Of a stretch of 64,000 nt of DNA, positions 9,578 through 17,858 are shown one piece after another. This stretch comes from Planctomycetota bacterium (lineage in GTDB: Bacteria; Planctomycetota; UBA1135; JAKEFM01). Every line of letters starts with the position of its first letter. Positions within the stretch are counted from its first letter, which is position 1. A program made the translations under genes and the position numbers. The stretch covers positions 1 to 64,000 of the forward strand of contig JAKEFM010000246.1 in the NCBI GenBank assembly GCA_022616055.1. Direction: 5' to 3'. The notes beneath the pieces were generated by a model. That model made no database searches. It was not told the DNA's origin and saw nothing but the letters and a program-made list of their open reading frames with translations.

Positions 9578-9692
9578 CCTCCCTGGCTGGGAGGCAGGAG
9601 CCGCCGCAAGAGAAAGTGGTAGGAAAAGGAGGATAAGGAGGATTGAGGATGTCTGGCGGCGGCTCCTGCGCAGGAGGTAGTGATTCATCCTC
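9578..9692 (+). promoter_or_regulatory. Structured purine-rich leader before plsY-gpsA, candidate cis-regulatory RNA
   Basis: Between tRNA-Gly and plsY there is an unusual block. A 6-bp hairpin lies at 9578-9594. A perfect 14-bp inverted repeat has arms at 9594-9607 and 9656-9669. These arms flank a 48-nt spacer that is almost all A and G. A palindrome CTCCTGCGCAGGAG lies at 9663-9676, and 7-bp arms GAGGATG/CATCCTC lie at 9645-9651 and 9686-9692. The right arm of the long repeat is shared with the palindrome, so the two folds exclude each other, as in a switch. The spacer contains strong AAGGAGG ribosome-binding-like sequences. The pairing is seen directly; the regulatory role is inferred. 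No known riboswitch class was recognised. Confidence 0.45.
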
Positions 9693-9748
9693 GAAGGTCT
9701 TTCAAGGGCCGGCTAAGTTCCCCCCACGATGCCGACCTCCCCGACCCG

Positions 9749-10399
9749 ATGATGGGCGCCGCCGGGACCCTGGCGACCCCCCTCCTCGGCTACCTCCTGG
9801 GGTCGATCCCGTTCGGGTACCTCCTGGTCCGCCTCCGGGCGGGGGTCGACATCCGGACGGTGGGGTCGGGGAACATCGGCGCGACGAACGTCGGCCGGAT
9901 CCTCGGCCGGGGAGCCTCGGCCCTCGTCTACCTCCTCGACGCGGCGAAGGGGTTCGCCTCCGCCGGCCTCCTCCCGAGGCTCCTCGGCCTGGAGCCGGGG
10001 CTCCCCTCCGCGCTGGGCGGGGTCGGGGCCACCCTCGGCCACTGCTTCCCGGTCTTCCTCCGGTTCCGGGGGGGGAAGGGGGTCGCGACCGCTTCGGGGG
10101 TCCTCCTCGCCCTCGACCCGGCGGCGTTCGCGGTGGGAGGACTCGCCTGGGTCCTGCTGATCTCCCTCGTCCGGATCGTCTCCGTGGCCTCGATCGGGAT
10201 GGCCTTCGCCTTCCCCCTCGCGGTCCTCGCGCGCGACCCGGCGGACGCGCTCCGCGCGCACCTGCCGGTCCTCGCCGCCTCCCTCCTCCTCGCCTCCCTG
10301 ATCCTCGTGCGACACCGAGCGAACCTGCGCCGGATCCTCGAGGGGACCGAGCCGAGGATCGGCCGTCGTCTCGGGAAGGACTCATGCGGATCGGCGTGA
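9749..10399 (+). CDS. plsY: Glycerol-3-phosphate acyltransferase PlsY
   Basis: About 216 aa from the first of two adjacent ATGs; a GTG at 9680 would add 23 residues. It has family motifs SGNIGATNVGR, the glycine-rich acyl-phosphate loop FLRFRGGKGVATASG, and a later RHRANLRRILEGTEPR. Five or so membrane helices are evident. PlsY transfers the acyl group from acyl-phosphate to glycerol-3-phosphate at the inner membrane, making lysophosphatidate. The next gene, gpsA, overlaps by 16 nt and makes the glycerol-3-phosphate acceptor, so the pair acts in sequence and is probably cotranscribed. Confidence 0.95.
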   Translation: MMGAAGTLATPLLGYLLGSIPFGYLLVRLRAGVDIRTVGSGNIGATNVGRILGRGASALVYLLDAAKGFASAGLLPRLLGLEPGLPSALGGVGATLGHCFPVFLRFRGGKGVATASGVLLALDPAAFAVGGLAWVLLISLVRIVSVASIGMAFAFPLAVLARDPADALRAHLPVLAASLLLASLILVRHRANLRRILEGTEPRIGRRLGKDSCGSA

Positions 10400-11412
10400 T
10401 CGGCGACGGAGGGTGGGGGACCGCCCTCGCCCTCCTCCTGCGGGGCAACGGCCACTCCGTCCGCATCTGGGGCGCGTTCCCCGACTACGTGGCGGAGATG
10501 CGCCGCCTGCGGGAGAACCGCCGTTTCCTCCCCGGCGTCCCCCTCCCGGAGGACCTCGAGCTCACCGACGACCCGGCGGCCTGCTGCGCGGGGAGCGACC
10601 TCCTCCTCTCCGTGGTCCCCACCCCCTTCCTCCGCCAGGTCGCCGGCCGCTTCGCGCCTCACGCCTCGGGCGTCCCGATCGTCTCGGCGACGAAGGGGCT
10701 CGAGAAGGGGACGCTCGCGCGGCCCACCGAGATCCTCCGGGAGGTCCTCGGTCCGGCCGCGCGGATCGTGGTCCTCTCCGGCCCGAGCCACGCCGAGGAG
10801 GTCGCCCGCGGCCTCCCGACGACCGTGGTCGCCGCGAGCCCCCGGAAGGAGGACGCGGCGCTCGTGCAGGGGGCGCTCCGCAGCGAGCGGTTCCGGGTCT
10901 ACACGAACGCCGACCCCGCCGGGGTGGAGATCGGCGGGGCGCTGAAGAACGTGATCGCCCTCGCGGCCGGGATCTGCGACGGGCTCGGCTTCGGCGACAA
11001 CGCCAAGGCCGCCCTCCTGACGCGCGGCATCGTCGAGATCGCGCGCTACGGGGAGACCCGCGGGGCGCGCCGCGAGACCTTCGCGGGGCTGAGCGGTTTC
11101 GGCGACCTGATCGTGACCTGCTACTCCCGGCACAGCCGCAACCGCTCCGTCGGGGAGCGCCTCGCCCGTGGCGAGTCCATCGCCCAGGTCCTCGGGTCGA
11201 CGGCGATGGTGCCGGAGGGGGTCTTCACGGCGCGCGCCCTCGGCGCGGGAGGGACGCCCGTCGAGATGCCGATCACGCGCGAGGTCCACGCCGTCCTCGA
11301 CGGCGGGAAGGACCCCCGGCGCGCCGTCGTCGACCTGATGACCCGGGATCCCCGGCCGGAGCGCGACGAGGAGAGCGGCCCGCCGCCTTGCGGGGAAGGT
11401 CTCCCCCGCTAG
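10384..11412 (+). CDS. gpsA: Glycerol-3-phosphate dehydrogenase (NAD(P)+)
   Basis: 342 aa. The N-terminal Rossmann motif is GDGGWGTALA; the usual GAGxWG has GDGGWG here. The catalytic Lys is in GGALKNVIALAAGICDGLGFGDNAKAA, and the substrate-binding run is GLSGFGDLIVTC. It reduces dihydroxyacetone phosphate to sn-glycerol-3-phosphate in the cytoplasm for phospholipid synthesis. The start ATG lies inside the end of plsY, so translation is probably coupled. The length is typical. The gene ends 23 nt before tRNA-Pro, so the tRNA may be processed from the same transcript. Confidence 0.96.
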   Translation: MRIGVIGDGGWGTALALLLRGNGHSVRIWGAFPDYVAEMRRLRENRRFLPGVPLPEDLELTDDPAACCAGSDLLLSVVPTPFLRQVAGRFAPHASGVPIVSATKGLEKGTLARPTEILREVLGPAARIVVLSGPSHAEEVARGLPTTVVAASPRKEDAALVQGALRSERFRVYTNADPAGVEIGGALKNVIALAAGICDGLGFGDNAKAALLTRGIVEIARYGETRGARRETFAGLSGFGDLIVTCYSRHSRNRSVGERLARGESIAQVLGSTAMVPEGVFTARALGAGGTPVEMPITREVHAVLDGGKDPRRAVVDLMTRDPRPERDEESGPPPCGEGLPR

Positions 11413-11435
11413 AATCCGCGCCCGAATCCCTCGGT

Positions 11436-11513
11436 CGGGGCGTGGCGCAGCTTGGCTAGCGCGCTTGAATGGGGTTCAAGAGGTCGCTGGTTCAAATCCA
11501 GTCGCCCCGACCA
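11436..11513 (+). tRNA. tRNA-Pro (anticodon GGG)
   Basis: Cloverleaf with acceptor CGGGGCG/CGCCCCG, anticodon stem CTTGA/TCAAG around ATGGGGT, T-loop GGTTCAAATCC and encoded CCA at 11511-11513. The GGG anticodon reads CCC and CCU codons. It sits 23 nt after gpsA and 12 nt before a strong terminator. Confidence 0.97.
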
Positions 11514-11525
11514 CTTGACGGCGAA

Positions 11526-11564
11526 GGCCGCGGGGTCCTCGGACCCCGCGGCCTCTTTCTTGTC
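11526..11564 (+). terminator. Rho-independent terminator after tRNA-Pro
   Basis: A perfect 13-bp stem (11526-11538 with 11541-11553) followed by the T-rich tail TCTTTCTTGTC. It is the clearest intrinsic terminator in the window and probably ends the plsY-gpsA-tRNA unit. It also lies just beyond the stop of the opposing HTH gene at 11584. Confidence 0.9.
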
Positions 11565-11583
11565 CCGCGGACGAGGCGGCGTC

Positions 11584-12051
11584 CTAGACGAGGCCGACCT
11601 TCGTCCCGTCCGTCTGGATCGCGACGCTCGCCCCCCGGCGCCGCACGAACCCGAGGAGCTTGAACCAGAAGTCGAGGTTCGTCGTGCCCCCCACGGGGAG
11701 GGAGAACGCGCCGGGCCGGCGGCCGCGCGGGGCGGCGGCGGCGACGGTGGCGACCCGCATGCGGCGCCCCCGACGGCCGCGGCGCGCGCGCCGCACCGCC
11801 ACGCGACCCCGCCGCCGGCCCCGTCGCTTGCGCCCGGCGCCCGCCGTGGCCCCGCGGGACTTCATCCAGTCCTCGAAGGACGCGCGCTCGAGGCGCATCT
11901 TCCCCGCGACCTTCCTCGCCTTGACCGGGAGCTTGCCGGTCGACTTCATCTTGTACAGCGTGAAGTGGCTCAAGCCGGCCTTCGCGGCGGCCTCGAGGAA
12001 CGTCAGCCAGGAGCCGTTGGAAGAGCCGTTCGATTTCTTTGTCCGAGGCAT
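11584..12051 (-). CDS. Excisionase/MerR-like HTH protein with an Arg-rich tail
   Basis: 155 aa. The ATG at 12051 is chosen because an AGGGAG motif lies 7-8 nt upstream; an ATG at 12057 is too close to it. Residues 15-66 resemble a helix-turn-helix_17 / excisionase winged helix ([20 protein letters not shown], then [15 protein letters not shown]). Residues 72-110 are extremely Arg-rich, and the last 45 residues (from about [20 protein letters not shown]) form a separate hydrophobic segment that I do not recognise. It probably binds DNA as a small regulator or nucleoid-type protein. It stands alone, convergent with tRNA-Pro and divergent from the exporter operon. No integrase or phage gene is nearby. 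Confidence 0.72.
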   Translation of the reverse strand: MPRTKKSNGSSNGSWLTFLEAAAKAGLSHFTLYKMKSTGKLPVKARKVAGKMRLERASFEDWMKSRGATAGAGRKRRGRRRGRVAVRRARRGRRGRRMRVATVAAAAPRGRRPGAFSLPVGGTTNLDFWFKLLGFVRRRGASVAIQTDGTKVGLV

Positions 12052-12136
12052 TCGCATTCTCCCTGCTTGTGTTTGGATCCGGGGATGGCGGGGACGACCC
12101 CACGAACGCACCCTCGCCCGGGTATCGGGGGGGGTT

Positions 12137-12165
12137 TCCATACACGAAAGCCCAGTCCAGGGCAA
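12137..12165 (-). promoter_or_regulatory. Possible promoter of the HTH gene
   Basis: On the minus strand, TTGCCC (12160-12165) and TATGGA (12137-12142) are separated by exactly 17 nt, giving a leader of about 80 nt. The match to consensus is modest. Confidence 0.3.
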
Positions 12166-12304
12166 GGCCATTCCCGCCCAATCCAAACTGGGTCCAACGA
12201 CGCGGGGCCCGCGCCGCTCCCCCCGTCGCCGTCCGGGCGCCCGGCCGCTCCGGCACCGGCTGGCGACGCGCGGGGCCGCCCGCTAGCTTGTCCCCGCGAC
12301 GACC

Positions 12305-13471
12305 GTGAAGGCCGAGACGGACCTTCCCCCCCGCCCGCGCTCCCCCTCGGACCTCGAGGGGCTGCGCATCCACCGCGCGGAGGAGCCCCCGCGGCGGCGG
12401 CGCTTCCCCTTCGCCGCGTTCCTCCTCTTCCTCCTCCTCGCCGGCGGGGGGACGGCCGCGTGGCTCCTCCACTTCGGCCTCCCCGTCGTCGAGACGGCGA
12501 AGGCCTCGATCGAGGTCCCGGAGGGCGTGGGAGGCGTGGTCCTGACCGCGACGGGCTACGTCGTCGCCCGCAAGTCGGCGAATGTCGGCTCCCGCGCCGC
12601 CGGGAAGATCGAGGAGATCCACTTCGAGGAGGGGACCGTCGTCCGGAAGGGAGACCTCCTCGCCCGCCTCGAGTCGCGGGAGGACGCGGCCCGCGTCGCG
12701 GAAGCGCGCGCCGAGCTCGCCGACGCCGAACGCGAGGTGCGTCGCCAGGAGAGCCTCGTCCGCGGCGGAGCGGCGGGGGAACAGGCGCTGGACGCGGCGC
12801 GCACGAGACTCGACGTCGCGAAGGCGAAGCTCGAGGTCGCGGAGTCCGTCCTCGCGAACACCCTTGTCCGCGCGCCGTTCGACGGCGTCGTGATCGCGAA
12901 GTCGATGGAGGTGGGGGAGACCATCTCCTTCGGCGTCGTGACGGGCCAGGTCTCCTCGGGCGTCATCGCCGTGTTGGTCGACCGCAACGACCTCGAGGTC
13001 GACACGGACGTGAGCGAGGCCAATCTCGGGCGCGTGCGGGAGGGGCAGCCGGCCGAGATTGTCCTGGAGGCGTATCCGGACGTCCGCTACCGCGCCCTCG
13101 TCCGCAAGATCATGCCGCGCGCCGTGCGCCGCACCTCGACGGTCCCCGTCCGAGTCCGGTTCCTCGAGCCGGACGAGCGGGTGCGGCCCGAGATGAGCGC
13201 GAAGGTCTTCTTCGGGTCGGCCGGTGAGTCCGCCCCGCCCCCCGCGACGCGAATCTCCATCCCCTCCGCGGCGCTCGTCGAGCGGGAGGGAGGCGCCTTC
13301 GTGCGCGTCGTGACCGGCGGACGGGCCTACCGGAGGTCGGTCCACCCAGGCGAGCGGAGGGAAGGCCGGGTCGAGATCCTCGAGGGCCTCTCCGGAGGGG
13401 AGGAGGTCGTCTCCGCGGGCGGCGCCGACCTGCCCGACGGGGCGCGCGTTCGCGTCGCCGCGAAGCGCTGA
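12305..13471 (+). CDS. Efflux periplasmic adaptor (HlyD/MacA family)
   Basis: 388 aa from a GTG start. One membrane anchor lies near residues 39-58, after a Pro/Arg-rich cytoplasmic N-terminus. The lipoyl/biotinyl-like half-motifs ([22 protein letters not shown] and [19 protein letters not shown]) flank a coiled-coil hairpin of about 60 residues, followed by beta-barrel and membrane-proximal domains. Adaptors link an inner-membrane ABC or RND pump to the outer membrane. The next three genes encode a MacB-like ATPase and two permeases, so this is the adaptor of that ABC exporter. No TolC-like outer-membrane gene is in the cluster. The exported substrate is unknown. Confidence 0.9.
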   Translation: MKAETDLPPRPRSPSDLEGLRIHRAEEPPRRRRFPFAAFLLFLLLAGGGTAAWLLHFGLPVVETAKASIEVPEGVGGVVLTATGYVVARKSANVGSRAAGKIEEIHFEEGTVVRKGDLLARLESREDAARVAEARAELADAEREVRRQESLVRGGAAGEQALDAARTRLDVAKAKLEVAESVLANTLVRAPFDGVVIAKSMEVGETISFGVVTGQVSSGVIAVLVDRNDLEVDTDVSEANLGRVREGQPAEIVLEAYPDVRYRALVRKIMPRAVRRTSTVPVRVRFLEPDERVRPEMSAKVFFGSAGESAPPPATRISIPSAALVEREGGAFVRVVTGGRAYRRSVHPGERREGRVEILEGLSGGEEVVSAGGADLPDGARVRVAAKR

Positions 13472-13538
13472 CCCTCCCCCGCTTCGCGGGGACGGTCCCC
13501 TCGGGTTATCGTTCCGCGCCCCTCGCCGGAGCCCCGCC

Positions 13539-14252
13539 TTGGGAACCTCGCCCGTCGTCTCCCTCCGCCACGTGACGAAGTCGTTTCGCCGCGACACGCT
13601 CGAGGTGCCGGTCCTCCGGGGCATCGACCTCGAGACCTCCGGCGGAGACTTCGTCGCCCTGATGGGACCATCGGGATCGGGCAAGTCGACCGTCCTCAAC
13701 CTCATCGCCGGCATCGACCGGCCGACTTCGGGCGACATCCGCGTCGCCGGGTCGGACCTCGCCTCGATGTCGGAGACGGACCTCGCGGCGTTCCGCTCCC
13801 GCCACATCGGCTTCATCTTCCAGATGTACAACCTGATCCCGGTCCTCACGGCGGAGGAGAACGTGGCTCTCCCCCTTCTCCTGACTCCCCTCTCGGGGAA
13901 GGAGCGCCGGGAGCACGTGCGGACCGCCCTCGGCGTCGTGGGCCTCACCGACCGGGCGAAGCACTTTCCCCGACAGCTCTCCGGCGGCCAGGAACAGCGG
14001 GCCGCGATCGCGCGCGCGATCGTCACCGACCCGACCCTCCTCCTCGCCGACGAGCCGACGGGAGACCTGGACGCGACTTCGGCGACGGAGATCCTCGAGC
14101 TCCTCCGCCGCCTGAACGCCGAGTACGGGAAGACGATCCTCCTCGTCACCCACGACCCCCGCGCGGCGGGATACGCCCGCACGCGGCGCTTCCTCGACAA
14201 GGGGGTCCTCGGCGAGATGCCGGCTTCCTACGCGGCGAGCGCTTCCCGGTGA
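13539..14252 (+). CDS. ABC transporter ATP-binding protein, MacB/LolD type
   Basis: 237 aa from a TTG start (67 nt after the adaptor). Walker A is GPSGSGKST at residues 43-51, the Q-loop is [18 protein letters not shown], the signature is [14 protein letters not shown], Walker B is [12 protein letters not shown], and the H-loop is VTHDPRAA. The [12 protein letters not shown] stretch is typical of the MacB/LolD/FtsE group, which power mechanotransmission-type export rather than bulk import. It overlaps the first permease by 4 nt, so subunit translation is coupled. Confidence 0.95.
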   Translation: MGTSPVVSLRHVTKSFRRDTLEVPVLRGIDLETSGGDFVALMGPSGSGKSTVLNLIAGIDRPTSGDIRVAGSDLASMSETDLAAFRSRHIGFIFQMYNLIPVLTAEENVALPLLLTPLSGKERREHVRTALGVVGLTDRAKHFPRQLSGGQEQRAAIARAIVTDPTLLLADEPTGDLDATSATEILELLRRLNAEYGKTILLVTHDPRAAGYARTRRFLDKGVLGEMPASYAASASR

Positions 14253-15385
14253 AGTACCTCCCGCTCATCCTCCGGAATCTGCTGCGCAACAAGCGGCGGT
14301 CGGGGCTGACCGCCTTCGCGATCTTCGTCTCGACCTTCCTCGTCGTCGCCCTCCAGACCGCCCTGTACCAGTTCGAGAACCCCCCCTCCGAGCAGAGCCG
14401 TTTCCGCCTGGTCGCGCGCCACGCGACCTCCCTCCAGAACCCCCTCCCGGAGGCCCACGTCGACAAGATTCGCAACCTGCCCGGGATCCTGAAGACGACG
14501 CCGCTCACCTGGTTCGGGGCCTACTGGAAGGACGAGGACAATTGGTTCGCGAACTTCGAGATCGAGTCGGACACCTTCTGGGATGTGTTCCCCGAGGTGC
14601 GGCTCCCCGAGGAGGAGCGGCGGGCGTTCCTCGCCGACCCCCAGGGGTGCTTCGTCGGGAGGGACCTCGCGGCCAAGTTCGACTGGAAGGTCGGGGACCG
14701 AATCGTCCTCACCGGCCAGATCTATCCCCTGAACCCCGAGCTCAACGTCCGCGGGATCTACGACGGGCCCGACTCGACGTGGCTCCTCTTCCATCGCAAG
14801 TATGTCGAGGAAGCGCTAAAAACCTCCGCCGGGCGCCCGGGGAGGGTGGGGACGATCTGGTTCCTCGTCGCGGGTCCGGAGGACGTCGCCCCGGTGAGCG
14901 CGCGCGTGGACGCGGCCTTCCGGAATTCCAACGGCGAGACGAAGACCGAGACGGAGAAGGCCTTCCAGCTCTCCTTCGTCGAGATGATGGGAGACCTGCG
15001 CGCGATCGTCCGCAACATCGTCGCCGCCGTCGCCCTCACGATGCTCCTCGTCGCCGGGAACGCGATGGCGATGGCCGCGCGGGAACGGGCCGCCGAGGCG
15101 GCCGTGCTCCGCGCCCTCGGATTCCCGCCGGCGAGGGTCGGGTTCCTCTTCCTCTCCGAGGCGGTCCTCGTCGCGGGGATCGGAGGCCTCCTCGGGACGC
15201 TCCTTCCCGTCCTCCTCTTCTTCAACTCCAGTCCGGAACCGATCATGTTCCCGACCTTCCGCGTCCCCACCGGGATCGCCGCCAGCGGGATCCTCCTCGC
15301 TCTCCTGGTCGGGGCCCTCGCCGGCGGCCTCCCCGCATGGGGCCTGGTCCGGCGCCCGATCGCGCAGGCGCTGCGCAGGGCATGA
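14249..15385 (+). CDS. ABC transporter permease 1 (MacB/FtsX type)
   Basis: 378 aa from a GTG start overlapping the ATPase stop. The topology is one N-terminal helix ([21 protein letters not shown]), a large extracytoplasmic MacB-core-like domain, then three C-terminal helices containing the FtsX signature with the conserved [19 protein letters not shown] loop. With the next permease it should form a heterodimeric membrane unit. The start of the next gene overlaps its stop (ATGA). Confidence 0.9.
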   Translation: MKYLPLILRNLLRNKRRSGLTAFAIFVSTFLVVALQTALYQFENPPSEQSRFRLVARHATSLQNPLPEAHVDKIRNLPGILKTTPLTWFGAYWKDEDNWFANFEIESDTFWDVFPEVRLPEEERRAFLADPQGCFVGRDLAAKFDWKVGDRIVLTGQIYPLNPELNVRGIYDGPDSTWLLFHRKYVEEALKTSAGRPGRVGTIWFLVAGPEDVAPVSARVDAAFRNSNGETKTETEKAFQLSFVEMMGDLRAIVRNIVAAVALTMLLVAGNAMAMAARERAAEAAVLRALGFPPARVGFLFLSEAVLVAGIGGLLGTLLPVLLFFNSSPEPIMFPTFRVPTGIAASGILLALLVGALAGGLPAWGLVRRPIAQALRRA

Positions 15386-16545
15386 GGATCCCCCTCGCCT
15401 ACAACCTCCGCCACCTCCGGGCCCGGCCCGCGGCGGCGGCGATGACGGCGCTCGGGATCGCGCTCCCGACGACGACCCTCCTCCTCGCCCTCGCCCTCCC
15501 GGAAGGGCTGAACCGAGTGCTCCAGGGGACGGGGGACCCGGACAACCTCGTCGTCCTGCGCAAGGGCTCGACGACGGAGACGAACAGCGCGGTCGACCGC
15601 GACCCGGCGCGGCTCATCGCGACGCTCCCCGAGGTCGTGAAGGATCCCGAGGAGCGCCCCCTCCTCGCCCCCGAGACGATCGTGATCGTCTTCGCCCCCC
15701 GGAGGAACGGCCTTCAGGGGAATCTCCTCGTCCGAGGCACGGGGGAAGGGGGACGGGCCCTCCGTTCCTACGTCCGCCTGGTCGAGGGACGGTGGTTCAC
15801 CCCCGGCCTTCCCGAGCTCACGGTGAGCCGGCGCATTGCGGAGCGCTACCAGAACCTCGGCCTTGGGGAGCGCATCCATTTCGGGAAGCACGACTGGACG
15901 GTCGTCGGCCTGTTCGACGCGCAGGGGAAGGCGCCCGACTCCGAGGCGTGGGCCGACGTCGATCTCCTGATGTCCGATTTCCTCCGGACCACCTACTCCT
16001 CGGTGCTCGTCCGCACCCCCTCGCCCGACGTGCAAGCGAGGCTCCAGGAGCGGCTCGACCAGGACAAGCGACTCTCCCTCGTCGGTTTCCCCGAGCCGGA
16101 GTACTACCGGCGGCAGACCCAGGGCCCCGGGCTCCCCCTCCTCTTCATCGGGATGTTCGTCTCCGTCCTCCTCGGCGTCGGCGCCGCGGTCGGCGCGACG
16201 AACACGATGTACGCCGCGGTCGCCCAACGCACGCGCGAGATCGCCGTGCTCCGCTCGATCGGCTTCCGCCGGAGGTCGGTCCTCGCCTCGTTCCTGATCG
16301 AGTCGCTCGGGGTGGCGCTTCTCGGCGGGATGCTCGGGTGCCTCCTCGCCCTCCCGTTCCACGGAGCCGTGACGAGCACCGTGAACTGGAAGACGTTTGG
16401 CGACCTCGCGTTCCAGTTCCGGCTCACCCCCGCGCTCCTGGCGAAGGGGCTCGGCTTCGCGGCCGCGGTCGGCCTGTTCGGAGGTTTCCTCCCTGCACGG
16501 CTCGCGGCGAGCCGGTCGATCGCGGCCTCGATGCGCGCGATCTAG
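15382..16545 (+). CDS. ABC transporter permease 2 (MacB/FtsX type)
   Basis: 387 aa from the ATG inside the ATGA overlap with permease 1. It has the same layout: an N-terminal helix, a MacB-PCD-like extracytoplasmic domain of about 230 residues, then FtsX helices with the TREIAVLRSIGFRRRSVLASFL loop. It lacks an ATPase domain, so it must use the ATPase two genes upstream. Its sequence differs clearly from permease 1, so the transporter is a heterodimer rather than a recent duplication. Confidence 0.9.
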   Translation: MRIPLAYNLRHLRARPAAAAMTALGIALPTTTLLLALALPEGLNRVLQGTGDPDNLVVLRKGSTTETNSAVDRDPARLIATLPEVVKDPEERPLLAPETIVIVFAPRRNGLQGNLLVRGTGEGGRALRSYVRLVEGRWFTPGLPELTVSRRIAERYQNLGLGERIHFGKHDWTVVGLFDAQGKAPDSEAWADVDLLMSDFLRTTYSSVLVRTPSPDVQARLQERLDQDKRLSLVGFPEPEYYRRQTQGPGLPLLFIGMFVSVLLGVGAAVGATNTMYAAVAQRTREIAVLRSIGFRRRSVLASFLIESLGVALLGGMLGCLLALPFHGAVTSTVNWKTFGDLAFQFRLTPALLAKGLGFAAAVGLFGGFLPARLAASRSIAASMRAI

Positions 16546-16549
16546 GCCC

Positions 16550-17845
16550 GTGGCCGACTTCACGGCGTTCGAGGTCCGCGCCGACGGCTCCATCCAGCCC
16601 GCCGCCTACGCCACCCGCGGCTCGACGGGGTCCGGCTGGGAGATCCTCCGCGAAGGGAAGGTCCACGTCCGCCTCGGCCCCGGCTACCGCCTCGTCCGCT
16701 CGAACCACTGTGGCGTCTGCTCGACCGACCTCGCGCGGCGCTTCCTCCCCTTCCCGCTCCCGCAGGTCGCCGGCCACGAGGCGATCGCGCGCGAGGAGGA
16801 CGGCCGCCTCCTCGCCGTCGAGATCAACGCCTCGCACGCCGCCCGGGGGATTCCCGAGGCGAAGACCTGCCCGTTCTGCGGCGCCGGCCTCGAGCGGCAT
16901 TGTCCCGACCGGCTCGTCCTCGGGATCCACGACCTACCCGGCGGCTTCGCCCCCTGGATGCTCGTACCGGTCCGGGCCGTCCATCTCCTCCCGCCCGCGC
17001 TCCCGCCGCTCGCCGCCACCTTCGTCGAGCCGTTCGCGGCGGCCCTCCACGGCGTCCGCACGATCGCGCCCCGCGCGGGCGACACGATCGCGGTCCTCGG
17101 CGTCCGCAAGCTCGGGCTGATGCTGGTGGCCGCCCTCTCCGCGGAACGGACGCGGACGACCGCCCCGCGCGCGATCCTCGCGATCGGGAAACACCCCGGA
17201 CATCTCCGGCTCGCCAAGGCCCTCGGCGCCGACCGGGCGGTCCTCGTCTCCACCCTCGACCCCGGCCGGACGGAGGCCGAGGTCGTGTTCGAGGCGACGG
17301 GAAAGCCCGATTCCCTCCCCCTCGCCGCCGCCCTGGCTCGCCGGGAGGTGCACGTGAAGTCGACGACGGGGCGAGAGACCTTTGGCCTGCGGCACCTGAC
17401 GGAGTTCGTCGTGGACGAGCTGTCCCTCGTCCCGCTGCGAGACCGATCCTCGACTCCCTCCGCATCCGCCGCCGTCGTGGCTCGCACGCTCGAGGACATC
17501 GACCGCGCGATCCGACCCGATCCAAAGCGCGAGACGGGGGCGGTCCGCGCCACGGGGACGATCTACGTGGAGGACGTCCGCCAGGAACGGGCCGGCATTC
17601 TCGAGCCGATTCTCGGCCGCGGACTGCGTTTCACCTCCTCGCGCTGCGGCGACTTCGCCCCCGCGATCGAACTCCTCGCCGACCCGCGGACGCGCCTCGC
17701 CTCGAGCCTCCCCGACCTCCTCGTCCGCGACCGCTTCCCGGCCAGCCGTCTCCCGGAGGCCTTCGCCCGCGCCGCGGAGCCCACGAGCCTCAAGGTCGTG
17801 GTCGAGCACGAGGGCGCCCGGCTCGGCGAGGAGCGGGGCGCCTGA
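16550..17845 (+). CDS. Zinc-type medium-chain dehydrogenase (MDR superfamily)
   Basis: 431 aa from a GTG start 4 nt after the permease stop. Catalytic zinc residues are in NHCGVCSTD and GHE. The structural-zinc lobe CPFCGAGLERHC keeps the last three Cys of the usual C-x2-C-x2-C-x7-C; the first position is Ala. The Rossmann glycine motif is VLGVRKLGLM, where the second Gly is Arg. The region from about residue 270 is less typical. It should oxidise an alcohol or polyol with NAD(P)H chemistry, but substrate and link to the exporter are unknown. It is the last gene of this operon and converges on the minus-strand selenoprotein candidate. Confidence 0.78.
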   Translation: MADFTAFEVRADGSIQPAAYATRGSTGSGWEILREGKVHVRLGPGYRLVRSNHCGVCSTDLARRFLPFPLPQVAGHEAIAREEDGRLLAVEINASHAARGIPEAKTCPFCGAGLERHCPDRLVLGIHDLPGGFAPWMLVPVRAVHLLPPALPPLAATFVEPFAAALHGVRTIAPRAGDTIAVLGVRKLGLMLVAALSAERTRTTAPRAILAIGKHPGHLRLAKALGADRAVLVSTLDPGRTEAEVVFEATGKPDSLPLAAALARREVHVKSTTGRETFGLRHLTEFVVDELSLVPLRDRSSTPSASAAVVARTLEDIDRAIRPDPKRETGAVRATGTIYVEDVRQERAGILEPILGRGLRFTSSRCGDFAPAIELLADPRTRLASSLPDLLVRDRFPASRLPEAFARAAEPTSLKVVVEHEGARLGEERGA

Positions 17846-17858
17846 CTCGCGCGAGGGG

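Noticed and set aside
9649-10383. ATG at 9649 with a strong ribosome-binding site as start of an N-terminally extended gpsA
   Set aside because: The extension would run through plsY in another frame and encode a Pro/Arg-rich stretch; gpsA has a normal start at 10384. Kept only as part of the leader finding.
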